From positions 1 through 59,450 of the forward strand of contig JAJEDD010000047.1 in the NCBI GenBank assembly GCA_022821685.1: 59,450 nucleotides of DNA, given 5' to 3'. The notes beneath the pieces were generated by a model, which saw nothing but the letters and a program-made list of their open reading frames with translations, made no database searches and was not told where the DNA came from. Source of the DNA: Acidimicrobiia bacterium. GTDB lineage: Bacteria; Actinomycetota; Acidimicrobiia; Acidimicrobiales; Aldehydirespiratoraceae. Each line of letters starts with the position of its first letter. The stretch's first letter is position 1. Positions 34,488-42,237 of this stretch are shown piece by piece. Position numbers and translations under genes: made by a program.

Positions 34488-35270
34488 ATGCGGAGCCATG
34501 AGATCGACTATCAGATCTACGGTGACGACCTTCAGTTCGTGGAGATCGAACTGGACCCGGGCGAGGTCGTGATCGCCGAGGCCGGAGCCATGATGTACAT
34601 GGAGCAGGGCATCACCTTCGAGGCCAAGATGGGCGACGGCTCGGATCCCGACCAGGGCACCTGGGGCAAGCTCAAGTCGGCGGCCAAGCGGGGCATCACC
34701 GGCGAGGGTCTGTTCATGACCCACTTCACCAACAGCGCCCCCCAGGGCAAGCAGCGGGTGGCCATGGCCGCGCCCTACCCCGGCAAGATCCTGCCCATCA
34801 ACCTGGCCGCCGCGGGCGGGAACCTGCTGGCCCAGAAGGACGCCTTTTTGTGCGCGGCATCGGGCACCAAGCTCGACATCGCCTTCAACCGCAAGCTGGG
34901 CACCGGGCTGTTCGGCGGCGAGGGCTTCATCCTGCAATCCATCTCCGGCGACGGCTTGGCCTTCATGCATGCGGGCGGCACCATCGTCGAGAAGCAGCTC
35001 CAGGGCGAGACGCTGCGCATCGACACCGGCTGCGTCGTGGCCTTCCAGCCCCAGATCCAGTACTCGATCGAGCGGGCCGGCAACCTGAAGTCGATGGTGT
35101 TCGGCGGCGAGGGCATGTTCCTGGCCACCCTCACCGGCGTGGGCCGGGTGTGGCTGCAGTCGCTGCCGTTCAACCGGCTGGCCGACCGGGTGATCGCCAA
35201 CCTGAAGCCGGGCGGGTCTCAGGGCGAGGGTTCGGTGATCGGCGGCTTGTCCAACATCTTCGAGCGCTAG
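34488..35270 (+). CDS. AIM24 / TIGR00266 family protein
   Basis: This 260-residue beta-rich protein of the AIM24 family contains [20 protein letters not shown] (about 18-37), a Gly-rich centre ([17 protein letters not shown]), and [20 protein letters not shown] near the end. Members occur across bacteria and in yeast mitochondria; the biochemical role in bacteria is not known. A good ribosome site (AGGAGG) precedes the ATG. It stands alone, divergent in function from its neighbours. Confidence 0.88.
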   Translation: MRSHEIDYQIYGDDLQFVEIELDPGEVVIAEAGAMMYMEQGITFEAKMGDGSDPDQGTWGKLKSAAKRGITGEGLFMTHFTNSAPQGKQRVAMAAPYPGKILPINLAAAGGNLLAQKDAFLCAASGTKLDIAFNRKLGTGLFGGEGFILQSISGDGLAFMHAGGTIVEKQLQGETLRIDTGCVVAFQPQIQYSIERAGNLKSMVFGGEGMFLATLTGVGRVWLQSLPFNRLADRVIANLKPGGSQGEGSVIGGLSNIFER

Positions 35271-35330
35271 CCGGACCGCGGCTCATCTCAGTCCCGACGG
35301 GCGATCAGGCCCGCCGGCTCCTGTTCGCCG

Positions 35331-36308
35331 TTATGGGATCAGCAGGATCTTGCCTGCGATGCTGCGACCCTGAATGAGCCGGTGAGCCTCGCCCGCCTCC
35401 GCCAACCGCAGGCGGGCGGCGATCCGCACCTCCAGGTCGCCTGAGGCGATCCAGCCGAACACCTCCGCGGCCCGGGCGTCTAGCGCGTCGCGGGTGGCGA
35501 TGAAGTCCCACAGCTTGGGACGGGTCAGCCACAGCGACTTGCCCATCAGGTGCAGCGGGGCCTTGGGCTCGACCGCGCCCGAGGCGTTGCCGAAGGTCAC
35601 CATCGACCCGCACAGGCGCAGCAGGGCCAGGCTGTCGTCGTAGACGGCCGCGCCCACGCCGTCGTACACCACGTCGATAGCCTCGGGGCCGACCGCGGCC
35701 TCCACCCCGCCCACCAGATCGGTGGTCGAGTAGTTGACCACATGGTCGGCGCCAGCGGCTCGGGCCAGCTCCGCCTTGGCGTCGGAGCCCACGGTGGCCA
35801 CCACGGCAGCCCCCCGCAGCTTGGCCATCTGCACGATCAGGCGCCCGGTGCCGCCCGCGCCGGCGTGGACCAGGCAGCGGTCGCCGGGGCCTATGCGGGG
35901 GCAGTCGGTGACGAGGTAGTGGGCGGTGAGCCCCTGCACGCCGATGGAGGCGGCCGTTTCGAGGTCGATGTCGTCGGGCACCTTGAACGCCACCGCGGCG
36001 TTGACCGCGGCCCGCTCGGCGTATGAGCCGGGCGATCCGGCCCAGGCCACCCGGTCACCGGGGGCGAAGCCGTCAACGGTGGCGCCTACCTCCAGCACGG
36101 TGCCGGCGCCCTCCTGGCCCAGCACCAGCGGCAGCGCCATGTCGTAGAGGCCGGAGCGGTGGTAGGTGTCGATGAAGTTGACCCCGGCCGCGGCGACCGC
36201 CACCGTGATCTCGCCGTCGGCGGTCACCGGGTCGGGCCGCTGGACGAGCCGCATCACCTCCGGCCCGCCGGTCTGCGCGATCTCGACTGCCGCGTGCGTC
36301 TCCACCAT
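35331..36308 (-). CDS. zinc-free quinone oxidoreductase (MDR superfamily)
   Basis: This 325-residue medium-chain dehydrogenase/reductase is of the NADPH:quinone reductase type. AAAGVNFIDTYHRSGLYDMA (about 40-59), GQEGAGTVLEVGATVDGF, RVAWAGSPGSYAERAAV and the NADPH-binding HAGAGGTGRLIVQMAKLRGA (about 145-164) are typical. No zinc-binding Cys cluster is seen. ATG 36308 follows a CAGGAGGCAATG ribosome site; a TAGCCT box lies at 36341-36346. Length matches the family. Confidence 0.88.
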   Translation of the reverse strand: MVETHAAVEIAQTGGPEVMRLVQRPDPVTADGEITVAVAAAGVNFIDTYHRSGLYDMALPLVLGQEGAGTVLEVGATVDGFAPGDRVAWAGSPGSYAERAAVNAAVAFKVPDDIDLETAASIGVQGLTAHYLVTDCPRIGPGDRCLVHAGAGGTGRLIVQMAKLRGAAVVATVGSDAKAELARAAGADHVVNYSTTDLVGGVEAAVGPEAIDVVYDGVGAAVYDDSLALLRLCGSMVTFGNASGAVEPKAPLHLMGKSLWLTRPKLWDFIATRDALDARAAEVFGWIASGDLEVRIAARLRLAEAGEAHRLIQGRSIAGKILLIP

Positions 36309-36546
36309 GTCGCATTGCCTCCTGCATCGTGGCCGCCCCGAGGCTAGGCCCGCGGTCCCCCGGAGGGTCGGTTCGTCCTGCGCTGAGTCGAGGCGCCTCG
36401 GATCTCGGGATGCATCGCCGGGCTGATAGCACCGGGGTGCCATCACGTAGACGGCGCTTTGCTCCCGGTCGCTGTCATTGGGCGAATTGGCTCCGCTTCG
36501 CGGCGGGTAGCGTGCGCACGCGGCTGGCTTACGGGAGGCTGACAGG

Positions 36547-37974
36547 ATGCAGACGCAGATGCTCATCGACGGGCGCTGGACCGACGGCGCCGGCGCCGAG
36601 CGGATCGAGGTGCTCGACCCGGCCACCGGTGACGGCATCGCCGAGGTGGCCGCGGGCGGACCGGCTGAGGCTGTCGCCGCCTGCGAAGCGGCCGCGGCCG
36701 CCCAGCCCGGCTGGGCCGCGACCGCGCCCAGGGTCCGCTCGGAGATCCTGCGCGACTGTCACCGGATCATGCTGGAGCACTCCGACGAGCTGGCCGACCT
36801 CATCACCCTTGAGCACGGCAAGCCCCGAGCCGACGCGCTGGGGGAGGTGGCCTACGCGGCCGAGTTCTTCCGGTGGAACGCGGAGGAGGCGGTGCGGATC
36901 CACGGCATGATCGGCACCGCTCCGGCCGGCGACAAGCGCATCATCACCCGCCATCCGCCGGTGGGGGTGGTGGTGATGATCACGCCGTGGAACTTCCCGG
37001 CCGCCATGATCACCCGCAAGCTGGCCCCGGCGCTGGGCGCGGGCAACACGGTGGTGGTGAAGCCGCCCCGGGAGGCGCCCCTCACCGCGCTGAGGGTCGG
37101 CGAGCTGCTGGCCGACGCGGGTGTGCCTCCCGGTGTGGTCAACCTGGTGCCGACTGCCGCCTCGGGCCGATGGTTCGACGCCGCGGTGGATCACCGGGCG
37201 GTGCGCATGGTGTCGTTCACCGGATCGACCGAGGTGGGGCGGGTGCTGTTGCGCCGCTGCGCCGACCGGGTGCTCAAGACGGTGATGGAGCTGGGCGGCA
37301 ACGCGCCCTTCGTGGTGTTCGCCGACGCCGATCTGGAGGCCGCGGTGGCCGGGGCGATGGTGGCCAAGATGCGCCACTCGGCCGAGACTTGCACCGCGGC
37401 CAACCGCTTTTTCGTGGAAGCGCCAGTGCACGACGAGTTCGTGGCGCGGCTGGCTGCGGCCATGGGGTCGATGAAGGTGGGCAGCGGGTTCGATCCCGAG
37501 GTGGTCTGCGGACCGATGATCAACGCCGCGGCAATCACCAACATCGACCGGCTGGTGCAGGGCGCCATCGACGGCGGGGCCAGCGCGATCACCGGAGGCT
37601 CGGCGCTGGACGGCCCCGGCTTCTTCTACGAGCCCACCGTGCTCGGAGGGGTGGACCCCGCCGCGCCCATCACCCGGGAGGAGATCTTCGGGCCGGTCGC
37701 CCCGGTGACCAGCTTCACCGACACCGACGCCATGATCGCGGCGGCCAACGACACCGAGATGGGCCTGATCGGCTACGTCTACACCGAGGACCTGGCCCGG
37801 GGTCTGCGGGTCAGCGAGGGCATCGAGGCCGGCATGATCGGCCTCAACCGGGGCGCGGTATCGGACCCGGCCGCCCCCTTCGGCGGCATGAAGCAGTCCG
37901 GCCTGGGCCGCGAGGGCGCTTCGGAGGGCATCTACGAGTTCTGCGAAACCCAATACATAGCCGCCAACTGGTAA
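36547..37974 (+). CDS. NAD(P)-dependent aldehyde dehydrogenase, succinate-semialdehyde type
   Basis: This 475-residue aldehyde dehydrogenase has the cofactor and active-site set intact. ITPWNFPAAMITRKLAPAL is at about 145-163 (Asn149), FTGSTEVGR at 224-232, MELGGNAPFVVF (Glu248) and SAETCTAANRFF (Cys282). EEIFGPVAPV and the C-terminal FGGMKQSGLGREG match the GabD/succinate-semialdehyde group. The specific aldehyde is inferred only. A ribosome site (GGGAGG) lies before the ATG. Confidence 0.9.
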   Translation: MQTQMLIDGRWTDGAGAERIEVLDPATGDGIAEVAAGGPAEAVAACEAAAAAQPGWAATAPRVRSEILRDCHRIMLEHSDELADLITLEHGKPRADALGEVAYAAEFFRWNAEEAVRIHGMIGTAPAGDKRIITRHPPVGVVVMITPWNFPAAMITRKLAPALGAGNTVVVKPPREAPLTALRVGELLADAGVPPGVVNLVPTAASGRWFDAAVDHRAVRMVSFTGSTEVGRVLLRRCADRVLKTVMELGGNAPFVVFADADLEAAVAGAMVAKMRHSAETCTAANRFFVEAPVHDEFVARLAAAMGSMKVGSGFDPEVVCGPMINAAAITNIDRLVQGAIDGGASAITGGSALDGPGFFYEPTVLGGVDPAAPITREEIFGPVAPVTSFTDTDAMIAAANDTEMGLIGYVYTEDLARGLRVSEGIEAGMIGLNRGAVSDPAAPFGGMKQSGLGREGASEGIYEFCETQYIAANW

Positions 37975-37996
37975 CCAGGAGAGCGCATATCGGGCG

Positions 37997-38431
37997 TCAA
38001 TTGCTGAGGACGAACAAGCCCTGACACATCGTGATGTGGAAGTGCGAGAGGATGTCCATGCCCAGCAGCACGTCGTAGCCGGGCGGGTCGAACGGCATCA
38101 GCATCGTTTGGAGATCGCGTCCGCGAGCGAAGGTCGCGACGGTCTCGCCGCCGTCGGGCGCGGGGAACGCCTCCGCGATTGGGATGCTGATGTGCAGCCG
38201 GAAGACGTCGGTCAGTTCGGTTTGGCCGTTGGCGGACATGAAGGCACCCATGCCGACGCTCGCCGCGTCGAGCTGTCGGACGACGCGCGCCGTGACGAGG
38301 GTGCTCTGGGCTCCTGTATCGACCAAGGCCCTGAAAGTGTGCTTGGGGGCGTCGTCTCCCGGCGAAGGGACAGATACGGCCACCACCAGCATGACTTGGT
38401 TGTCTGCCACCTGAGTGCCGAAGGTGGGCAT
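37997..38431 (-). CDS. retropepsin-like aspartic protease
   Basis: This 144-residue protein has one retroviral-type aspartic protease signature, FRALVDTGAQSTLVT (about 33-47, catalytic Asp38 in DTGA), and the second hallmark YDVLLGMDILSHF near residues 119-131. Such single-domain enzymes must dimerise to form the active site. It has no signal peptide or membrane anchor, so it is probably cytoplasmic. It lies 12 bases downstream of a small gene that appears to be its operon partner. Substrate unknown. Confidence 0.82.
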   Translation of the reverse strand: MPTFGTQVADNQVMLVVAVSVPSPGDDAPKHTFRALVDTGAQSTLVTARVVRQLDAASVGMGAFMSANGQTELTDVFRLHISIPIAEAFPAPDGGETVATFARGRDLQTMLMPFDPPGYDVLLGMDILSHFHITMCQGLFVLSN

Positions 38432-38443
38432 CGCGGTTGCGGC

Positions 38444-38686
38444 CTAGCGGAGTGCAGCAGCGAAGGCGCCGAGGTGGACCGGCTTCGCGCCGATCTTCAC
38501 CATCGAGAAGTTGCCCAGTCCGTACTTCTCGCAACCGATGGAGTAGGCGTCGCCTTCATCGTTGTAGATGCCAGCAACCTCGCCGTCATGCATGAGCGCC
38601 GTGCGGCCGAGGTGCTCGCTTTCGAGCCGCTGCTTGTGTTCGTCCTCGTAGGCGGCGTAGTTCGCCTGCGCCTGGGTGAGTTCCAT
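38444..38686 (-). CDS. small protein paired with the retropepsin-like protease
   Basis: This 80-residue protein begins MELTQAQANYAAYEDEHKQR, a short charged helix. A compact beta-alpha-beta-like part follows (GRTALMHDGEVAGIYNDEGD, then AYSIGCEKYGLGNFSMVKIG). The pattern resembles small DUF5678-like proteins with a conserved alignment of h-hhhh-G-ehhg-h-d-eeAy--g-ekfg. A GGAGGAGC ribosome site precedes the ATG. From memory, similar small proteins sit beside single-domain aspartyl proteases in other phyla, but I cannot search here. It may be a substrate, inhibitor or targeting partner. Confidence 0.65.
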   Translation of the reverse strand: MELTQAQANYAAYEDEHKQRLESEHLGRTALMHDGEVAGIYNDEGDAYSIGCEKYGLGNFSMVKIGAKPVHLGAFAAALR

Positions 38687-38772
38687 GGCGACGGTGCTCC
38701 TCCGCAAGACATGGTCGGCCCTGTGCCGGTGAACACTACAACCATGCTCTGGTGAGCGTCTACGGCCGGGGT

Positions 38773-40476
38773 TCAGGAGCTTTGCTGGCGGCGCTTCTGG
38801 ATGTTGGCCCACTCGTCGCGCAGGCCGACCGTGCGATGGAACAGCATGGGCGTGCCGGGGTCGTGGGCGAAGTAGCCGAGGCGCTCGAACTGAACCACTT
38901 CGCCGGGCGCCGTCTTCTTCAATTCGGGCTCGAGCTTGGCGCCGGCGATCAGCTCGCGTGAGGCGGGGTTGTAGGACTCCAGCGGGTCGCGGCCGTCGGC
39001 ACCGGGAACCGGGTCGGTGAAGAGCCGGTCGTAGAGCGCCACGGCGGCGTCCACGGCGTGGTCGGCCGACACCCAGTGGATGGTGGCCCGCACCTTGCGG
39101 CCGTCGGGGGCCTGGCCGCCGTCGGTGTCGGGGTCGTAGGTGCAGCGCAGCCTGGTCACCTCGCCGTCGAGGTCGGTCTCGGCGTAGTCGCAGCGCAGGA
39201 AGTAGCCGGCCCGCAGGCGGACCTCCCGGCCGGGGGCCAGCCGGTAGAACTTGCGGGGCGGGTCGAGCATGAAGTCGTCGCGCTCGATCCACAGCCGGCC
39301 CGAGAACGGCACCTCGCGCTCGCCCTCGCCGGGATCCTCGGGGTTGTTCGGCGCCCGCCGCAGCTCGATGCGGCCGTCGGGCCAGTTGTCGATCACTACC
39401 TCCAAGGGCCGCAGCACGGCCATGCGGCGCTGGGCCGTGCGGTTGAGGTGGGTCCGCACGAACGACTCCAGCAGCTCGATCTCGTGCACGCCGTTCACCC
39501 TGGCCACCCCGATGTGGGCGCAGAACTGTCGGATCGCCTCGGGCGGGTAGCCCCGGCGGCGCAGGCCCCGCAGCGTCGGCAGCCGCGGGTCGTCCCAGCC
39601 GTTCACCAGAGCGCCGTCCACCAGCGCGCTGAGCTTGCGCTTGGAGGTGACGGTGTGGGTGAGGTTCAAGCGGGCGAACTCGTACTGGCGGGGCCGGTCG
39701 CCCGGCAGCGGCAGGTGCTCCAGGTACCAGTCGTAGAGCTGGCGGTGGGCGTCGAACTCCAGCGAGCACAGCGAGTGGGTCACCCCCTCGATGGCGTCGC
39801 TCTGGCCGTGGGCCCAGTCGTAGGTGGGATAGATGCACCAGGCATCGCCGGTGCGGAAGTGGGCGGTGTGGCGGATCCGGTACATCACCGGGTCGCGCAT
39901 CAACATGTTGGGGTGGGCCATGTCGATGCGGGCCCGCAGCACCTTGGCGCCGTCGTCGAAGCGCCCGACTCGCATGTCGCGCAGCAGGCCCAGATTCTCG
40001 GCGACGCTGCGGTCCCGCCATGGGCTGTCGGTGCCCGGCGTGCTGAAGTCGCCCCTGTTGGCCGAGATCGTCTCAGCGCCCTGTTCGTCGACGTAGGCCA
40101 AGCCCTGGCGCACCAGGTGCTCGGCCCACTCGTAGAGCTGCTCGAAGTAGTCGGAGGCGTACACCGCGGCGCCGTCGGGCTCGAAGCCCAGCCAGGCGAT
40201 GTCGTCGGCGATCGCCTCGGCATAGGCGGCGTCCTCGCCGGCGGGATTGGTGTCGTCGAAGCGCAGCCGGCAGGTCCCGCCGGTCTCGGCGGCCACCTCG
40301 AAGTTGAGGCACACCGCCTTGGCGTGGCCGATGTGGAGGAACCCGTTGGGCTCGGGCGGGAACCGGGTCTGCACCCGCCCGGCGTAGGCACCCGAGGCGT
40401 TGTCGGCTCGCACCCGCTCCCGGATGAAGTCCAGCGACCGGCCCTCGCCGGACGGGCTCGAGGGTTCCGGCGACAT
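38773..40476 (-). CDS. glnS: glutaminyl-tRNA synthetase
   Basis: This 567-residue class I synthetase charges tRNA-Gln directly. RFPPEPNGFLHIGHAKAVCL (HIGH at 48-51), RFDDTNPAGED (about 72-82), YPTYDWAHGQSDAIEGVTHS and the KMSKS-type loop VTSKRKLSALV (about 276-286) mark it as GlnRS rather than GltX. The C-terminal beta-barrel anticodon domains (VPFSGRLWIERDDFM, FYRLAPGREVRLR) are complete. Many Actinomycetota lack GlnRS and amidate Glu-tRNA-Gln instead. Confidence 0.95.
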   Translation of the reverse strand: MSPEPSSPSGEGRSLDFIRERVRADNASGAYAGRVQTRFPPEPNGFLHIGHAKAVCLNFEVAAETGGTCRLRFDDTNPAGEDAAYAEAIADDIAWLGFEPDGAAVYASDYFEQLYEWAEHLVRQGLAYVDEQGAETISANRGDFSTPGTDSPWRDRSVAENLGLLRDMRVGRFDDGAKVLRARIDMAHPNMLMRDPVMYRIRHTAHFRTGDAWCIYPTYDWAHGQSDAIEGVTHSLCSLEFDAHRQLYDWYLEHLPLPGDRPRQYEFARLNLTHTVTSKRKLSALVDGALVNGWDDPRLPTLRGLRRRGYPPEAIRQFCAHIGVARVNGVHEIELLESFVRTHLNRTAQRRMAVLRPLEVVIDNWPDGRIELRRAPNNPEDPGEGEREVPFSGRLWIERDDFMLDPPRKFYRLAPGREVRLRAGYFLRCDYAETDLDGEVTRLRCTYDPDTDGGQAPDGRKVRATIHWVSADHAVDAAVALYDRLFTDPVPGADGRDPLESYNPASRELIAGAKLEPELKKTAPGEVVQFERLGYFAHDPGTPMLFHRTVGLRDEWANIQKRRQQSS

Positions 40477-40604
40477 CTCCCCTTCCTAGCAGCGTCGCCG
40501 GGATTGGCCTCAGACGCGCCGGCCCCTCGACCGAGCCGTATGTCCGTCTTGATCCCGCGCGGGCGGCTCGCAACGGGTGGAGGACGCGCCGGCCCCGCGG
40601 CCGG

Positions 40605-41360
40605 TCAGGTGTCGGATTGGCCTAGGTAGGAGGCTCTCAGGTCGGGGTGGGCCAGAAGGTTGGCGGCGGTGTCGTCGAGGACCACCCGGCCGGTTTGCAG
40701 CACCCAGCCCCGGTTGGCGATCGACAGGGCCATGTTGGCGTTCTGCTCCACCATGAACACGGTCAGGCCGGCCTCGTGGATCTGCTGGATCAGCTCGAAG
40801 TTCTGCTGCACCAGAGCGGGGGCCAGCCCCATCGACGGCTCGTCCATCAACAGCACCCGCGGCTTGGCCATCAGCGCCCGGCCCATGGCCACCATTTGCT
40901 GCTCGCCCCCCGACAGCGTGCCCGCCTTCTGGCTGAGGCGCTCCCGCACCCGGGGGAACAGTTCGAACACCCTCTCCAGGTCGGCGGCGATGCCGTCGGC
41001 GTCGGAGCGCAGGTAGGCGCCCAGGTCGAGGTTCTCGCGCACGCTCAGGCGCTTGAACAGGCGGCGGTTCTCCGGGACCATGGTCACGCCCCGGGCCACC
41101 CGATAGCTGGTGGGCTTGTCGTTGACGACCTCGCCGTCGAGCACGACCTCGCCCGAAGTCGGCTTGAGCATGCCGAGCAGGGTCTTGAGAGTGGTGGACT
41201 TGCCGCTGGCGTTGCCGCCCAGCAGGCACACCAGCTCACCCTCGTAGATCGACAGGTTCACGTCGCGCAGGGCGTGAACCGCCCCGTAGTGGGCGTTCAC
41301 CGAGCGCATCTCCAGCAGCGGCGCAGCCAGCCGGCCGTCGTGGATCGGGGTCTCGGTCAT
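40605..41360 (-). CDS. livF: branched-chain amino-acid-type ABC transporter ATPase LivF
   Basis: This 251-residue ATPase has Walker A CLLGGNASGKSTTLKTLLGM (about 45-64), with Asn-Ala-Ser in place of the usual Asn-Gly-Ala. The family motif VPENRRLFKRLSVRENLDLG, signature LSGGEQQMVAMGRALM, Walker B VLLMDEPSMGLAP and switch FMVEQNA are present. It is the last gene of a livH-livM-livG-livF unit. A 38-base upstream segment repeats its start (ATGAGCGAGACCCC) out of frame. Confidence 0.93.
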   Translation of the reverse strand: MTETPIHDGRLAAPLLEMRSVNAHYGAVHALRDVNLSIYEGELVCLLGGNASGKSTTLKTLLGMLKPTSGEVVLDGEVVNDKPTSYRVARGVTMVPENRRLFKRLSVRENLDLGAYLRSDADGIAADLERVFELFPRVRERLSQKAGTLSGGEQQMVAMGRALMAKPRVLLMDEPSMGLAPALVQQNFELIQQIHEAGLTVFMVEQNANMALSIANRGWVLQTGRVVLDDTAANLLAHPDLRASYLGQSDT

Positions 41361-41411
41361 GTTTCGGTGATCAGGGTCTCGGTGGGGGTCTCGCTCATGA
41401 GGCCTGGGTCA

Positions 41412-42194
41412 TCACGTCTCGGTTCCGTGGCCCAGGTAGGCCTCGATCACCCTCGGGTCGTTGGAGACCGCCTCGTAGTCGCCCTCGGCGATCTTGGTGC
41501 CACCGTCGAGCACCACCACCCGGTCCGACACCTCCCGCACCACGTCCATGTGGTGCTCGATGACCACGATGGCGAAGCCCCACTCGTCGCGCAGGCGCCC
41601 GATCATCTGGGTGAGCTCGGCCGACTCCACCGGATTCATGCCCGCCACCGGCTCGTCGAGCAGGATCAGCTTGGGCTGGGTGGCCATGGCCCTGGCGATC
41701 TCCAGCCTCCGGCGGTTGGCGTACGACAGAGTGAAGGCGGGCTGATCGAAGCGGTACCCCACCAGCCGCGGCCCGAAGAAGCTGAGGATCTTCTCGGCCC
41801 GCTCGCGGATCTCGGCCTCCTCGCGGCGGAAGGCCGGTGTGTAGAACAACGCGCCGAAGGCGTGTTGGCGGGTGCGGCAGTGCTGCGACACCATCACGTT
41901 CTCCAGCACCGTCATGTTGGCGAACAGGCGCACGTTCTGGAAGGTGCGGGCGATGCCGCGGGCGGTGACCCGATTGGGGTCGAGGCCCAGCAGCGAGACG
42001 CCCTCGAACACTATGTCGCCCGTTGAGCGCTCGACGGTGGCGGTGATGGCATTGAACAGGGTGGTCTTGCCTGCCCCGTTGGGCCCGATCACCGACACGA
42101 TCTCGCCCTCGTGCACCTCGAAGTCGAGTCCATCGAGGGCGTGCAGGCCTCCGAAGTCCACGCTGAGCTTGCGGGTCTCTAACAGCGCGGTCAT
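41412..42194 (-). CDS. livG: branched-chain amino-acid-type ABC transporter ATPase LivG
   Basis: This 260-residue ATPase has Walker A SVIGPNGAGKTTLFNAITAT (about 33-52), TARGIARTFQNVRLFANMTV (Q-loop), an LivG-type signature LSYANRRRLEIARAMATQP, Walker B LILLDEPVAGMNPVES and switch VIEHHMDVV. The signature has SYANRRR in place of LSGGQ-like residues, which is normal for LivG. ATG 42194 lies in ACATGACCGC, the same ten bases found at the livM stop 44 bases upstream. Confidence 0.93.
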   Translation of the reverse strand: MTALLETRKLSVDFGGLHALDGLDFEVHEGEIVSVIGPNGAGKTTLFNAITATVERSTGDIVFEGVSLLGLDPNRVTARGIARTFQNVRLFANMTVLENVMVSQHCRTRQHAFGALFYTPAFRREEAEIRERAEKILSFFGPRLVGYRFDQPAFTLSYANRRRLEIARAMATQPKLILLDEPVAGMNPVESAELTQMIGRLRDEWGFAIVVIEHHMDVVREVSDRVVVLDGGTKIAEGDYEAVSNDPRVIEAYLGHGTET

Positions 42195-42237
42195 GTCGCG
42201 GTGCCGCGGTTGTCGCCGCCGTCGCCGCTGAGGGCGG

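Noticed and set aside
38497..38745. Thr/Arg-rich frame overlapping the small protease partner
   Set aside because: It is an out-of-phase reading of the 38444-38686 gene, which has a better ribosome site and plausible fold.
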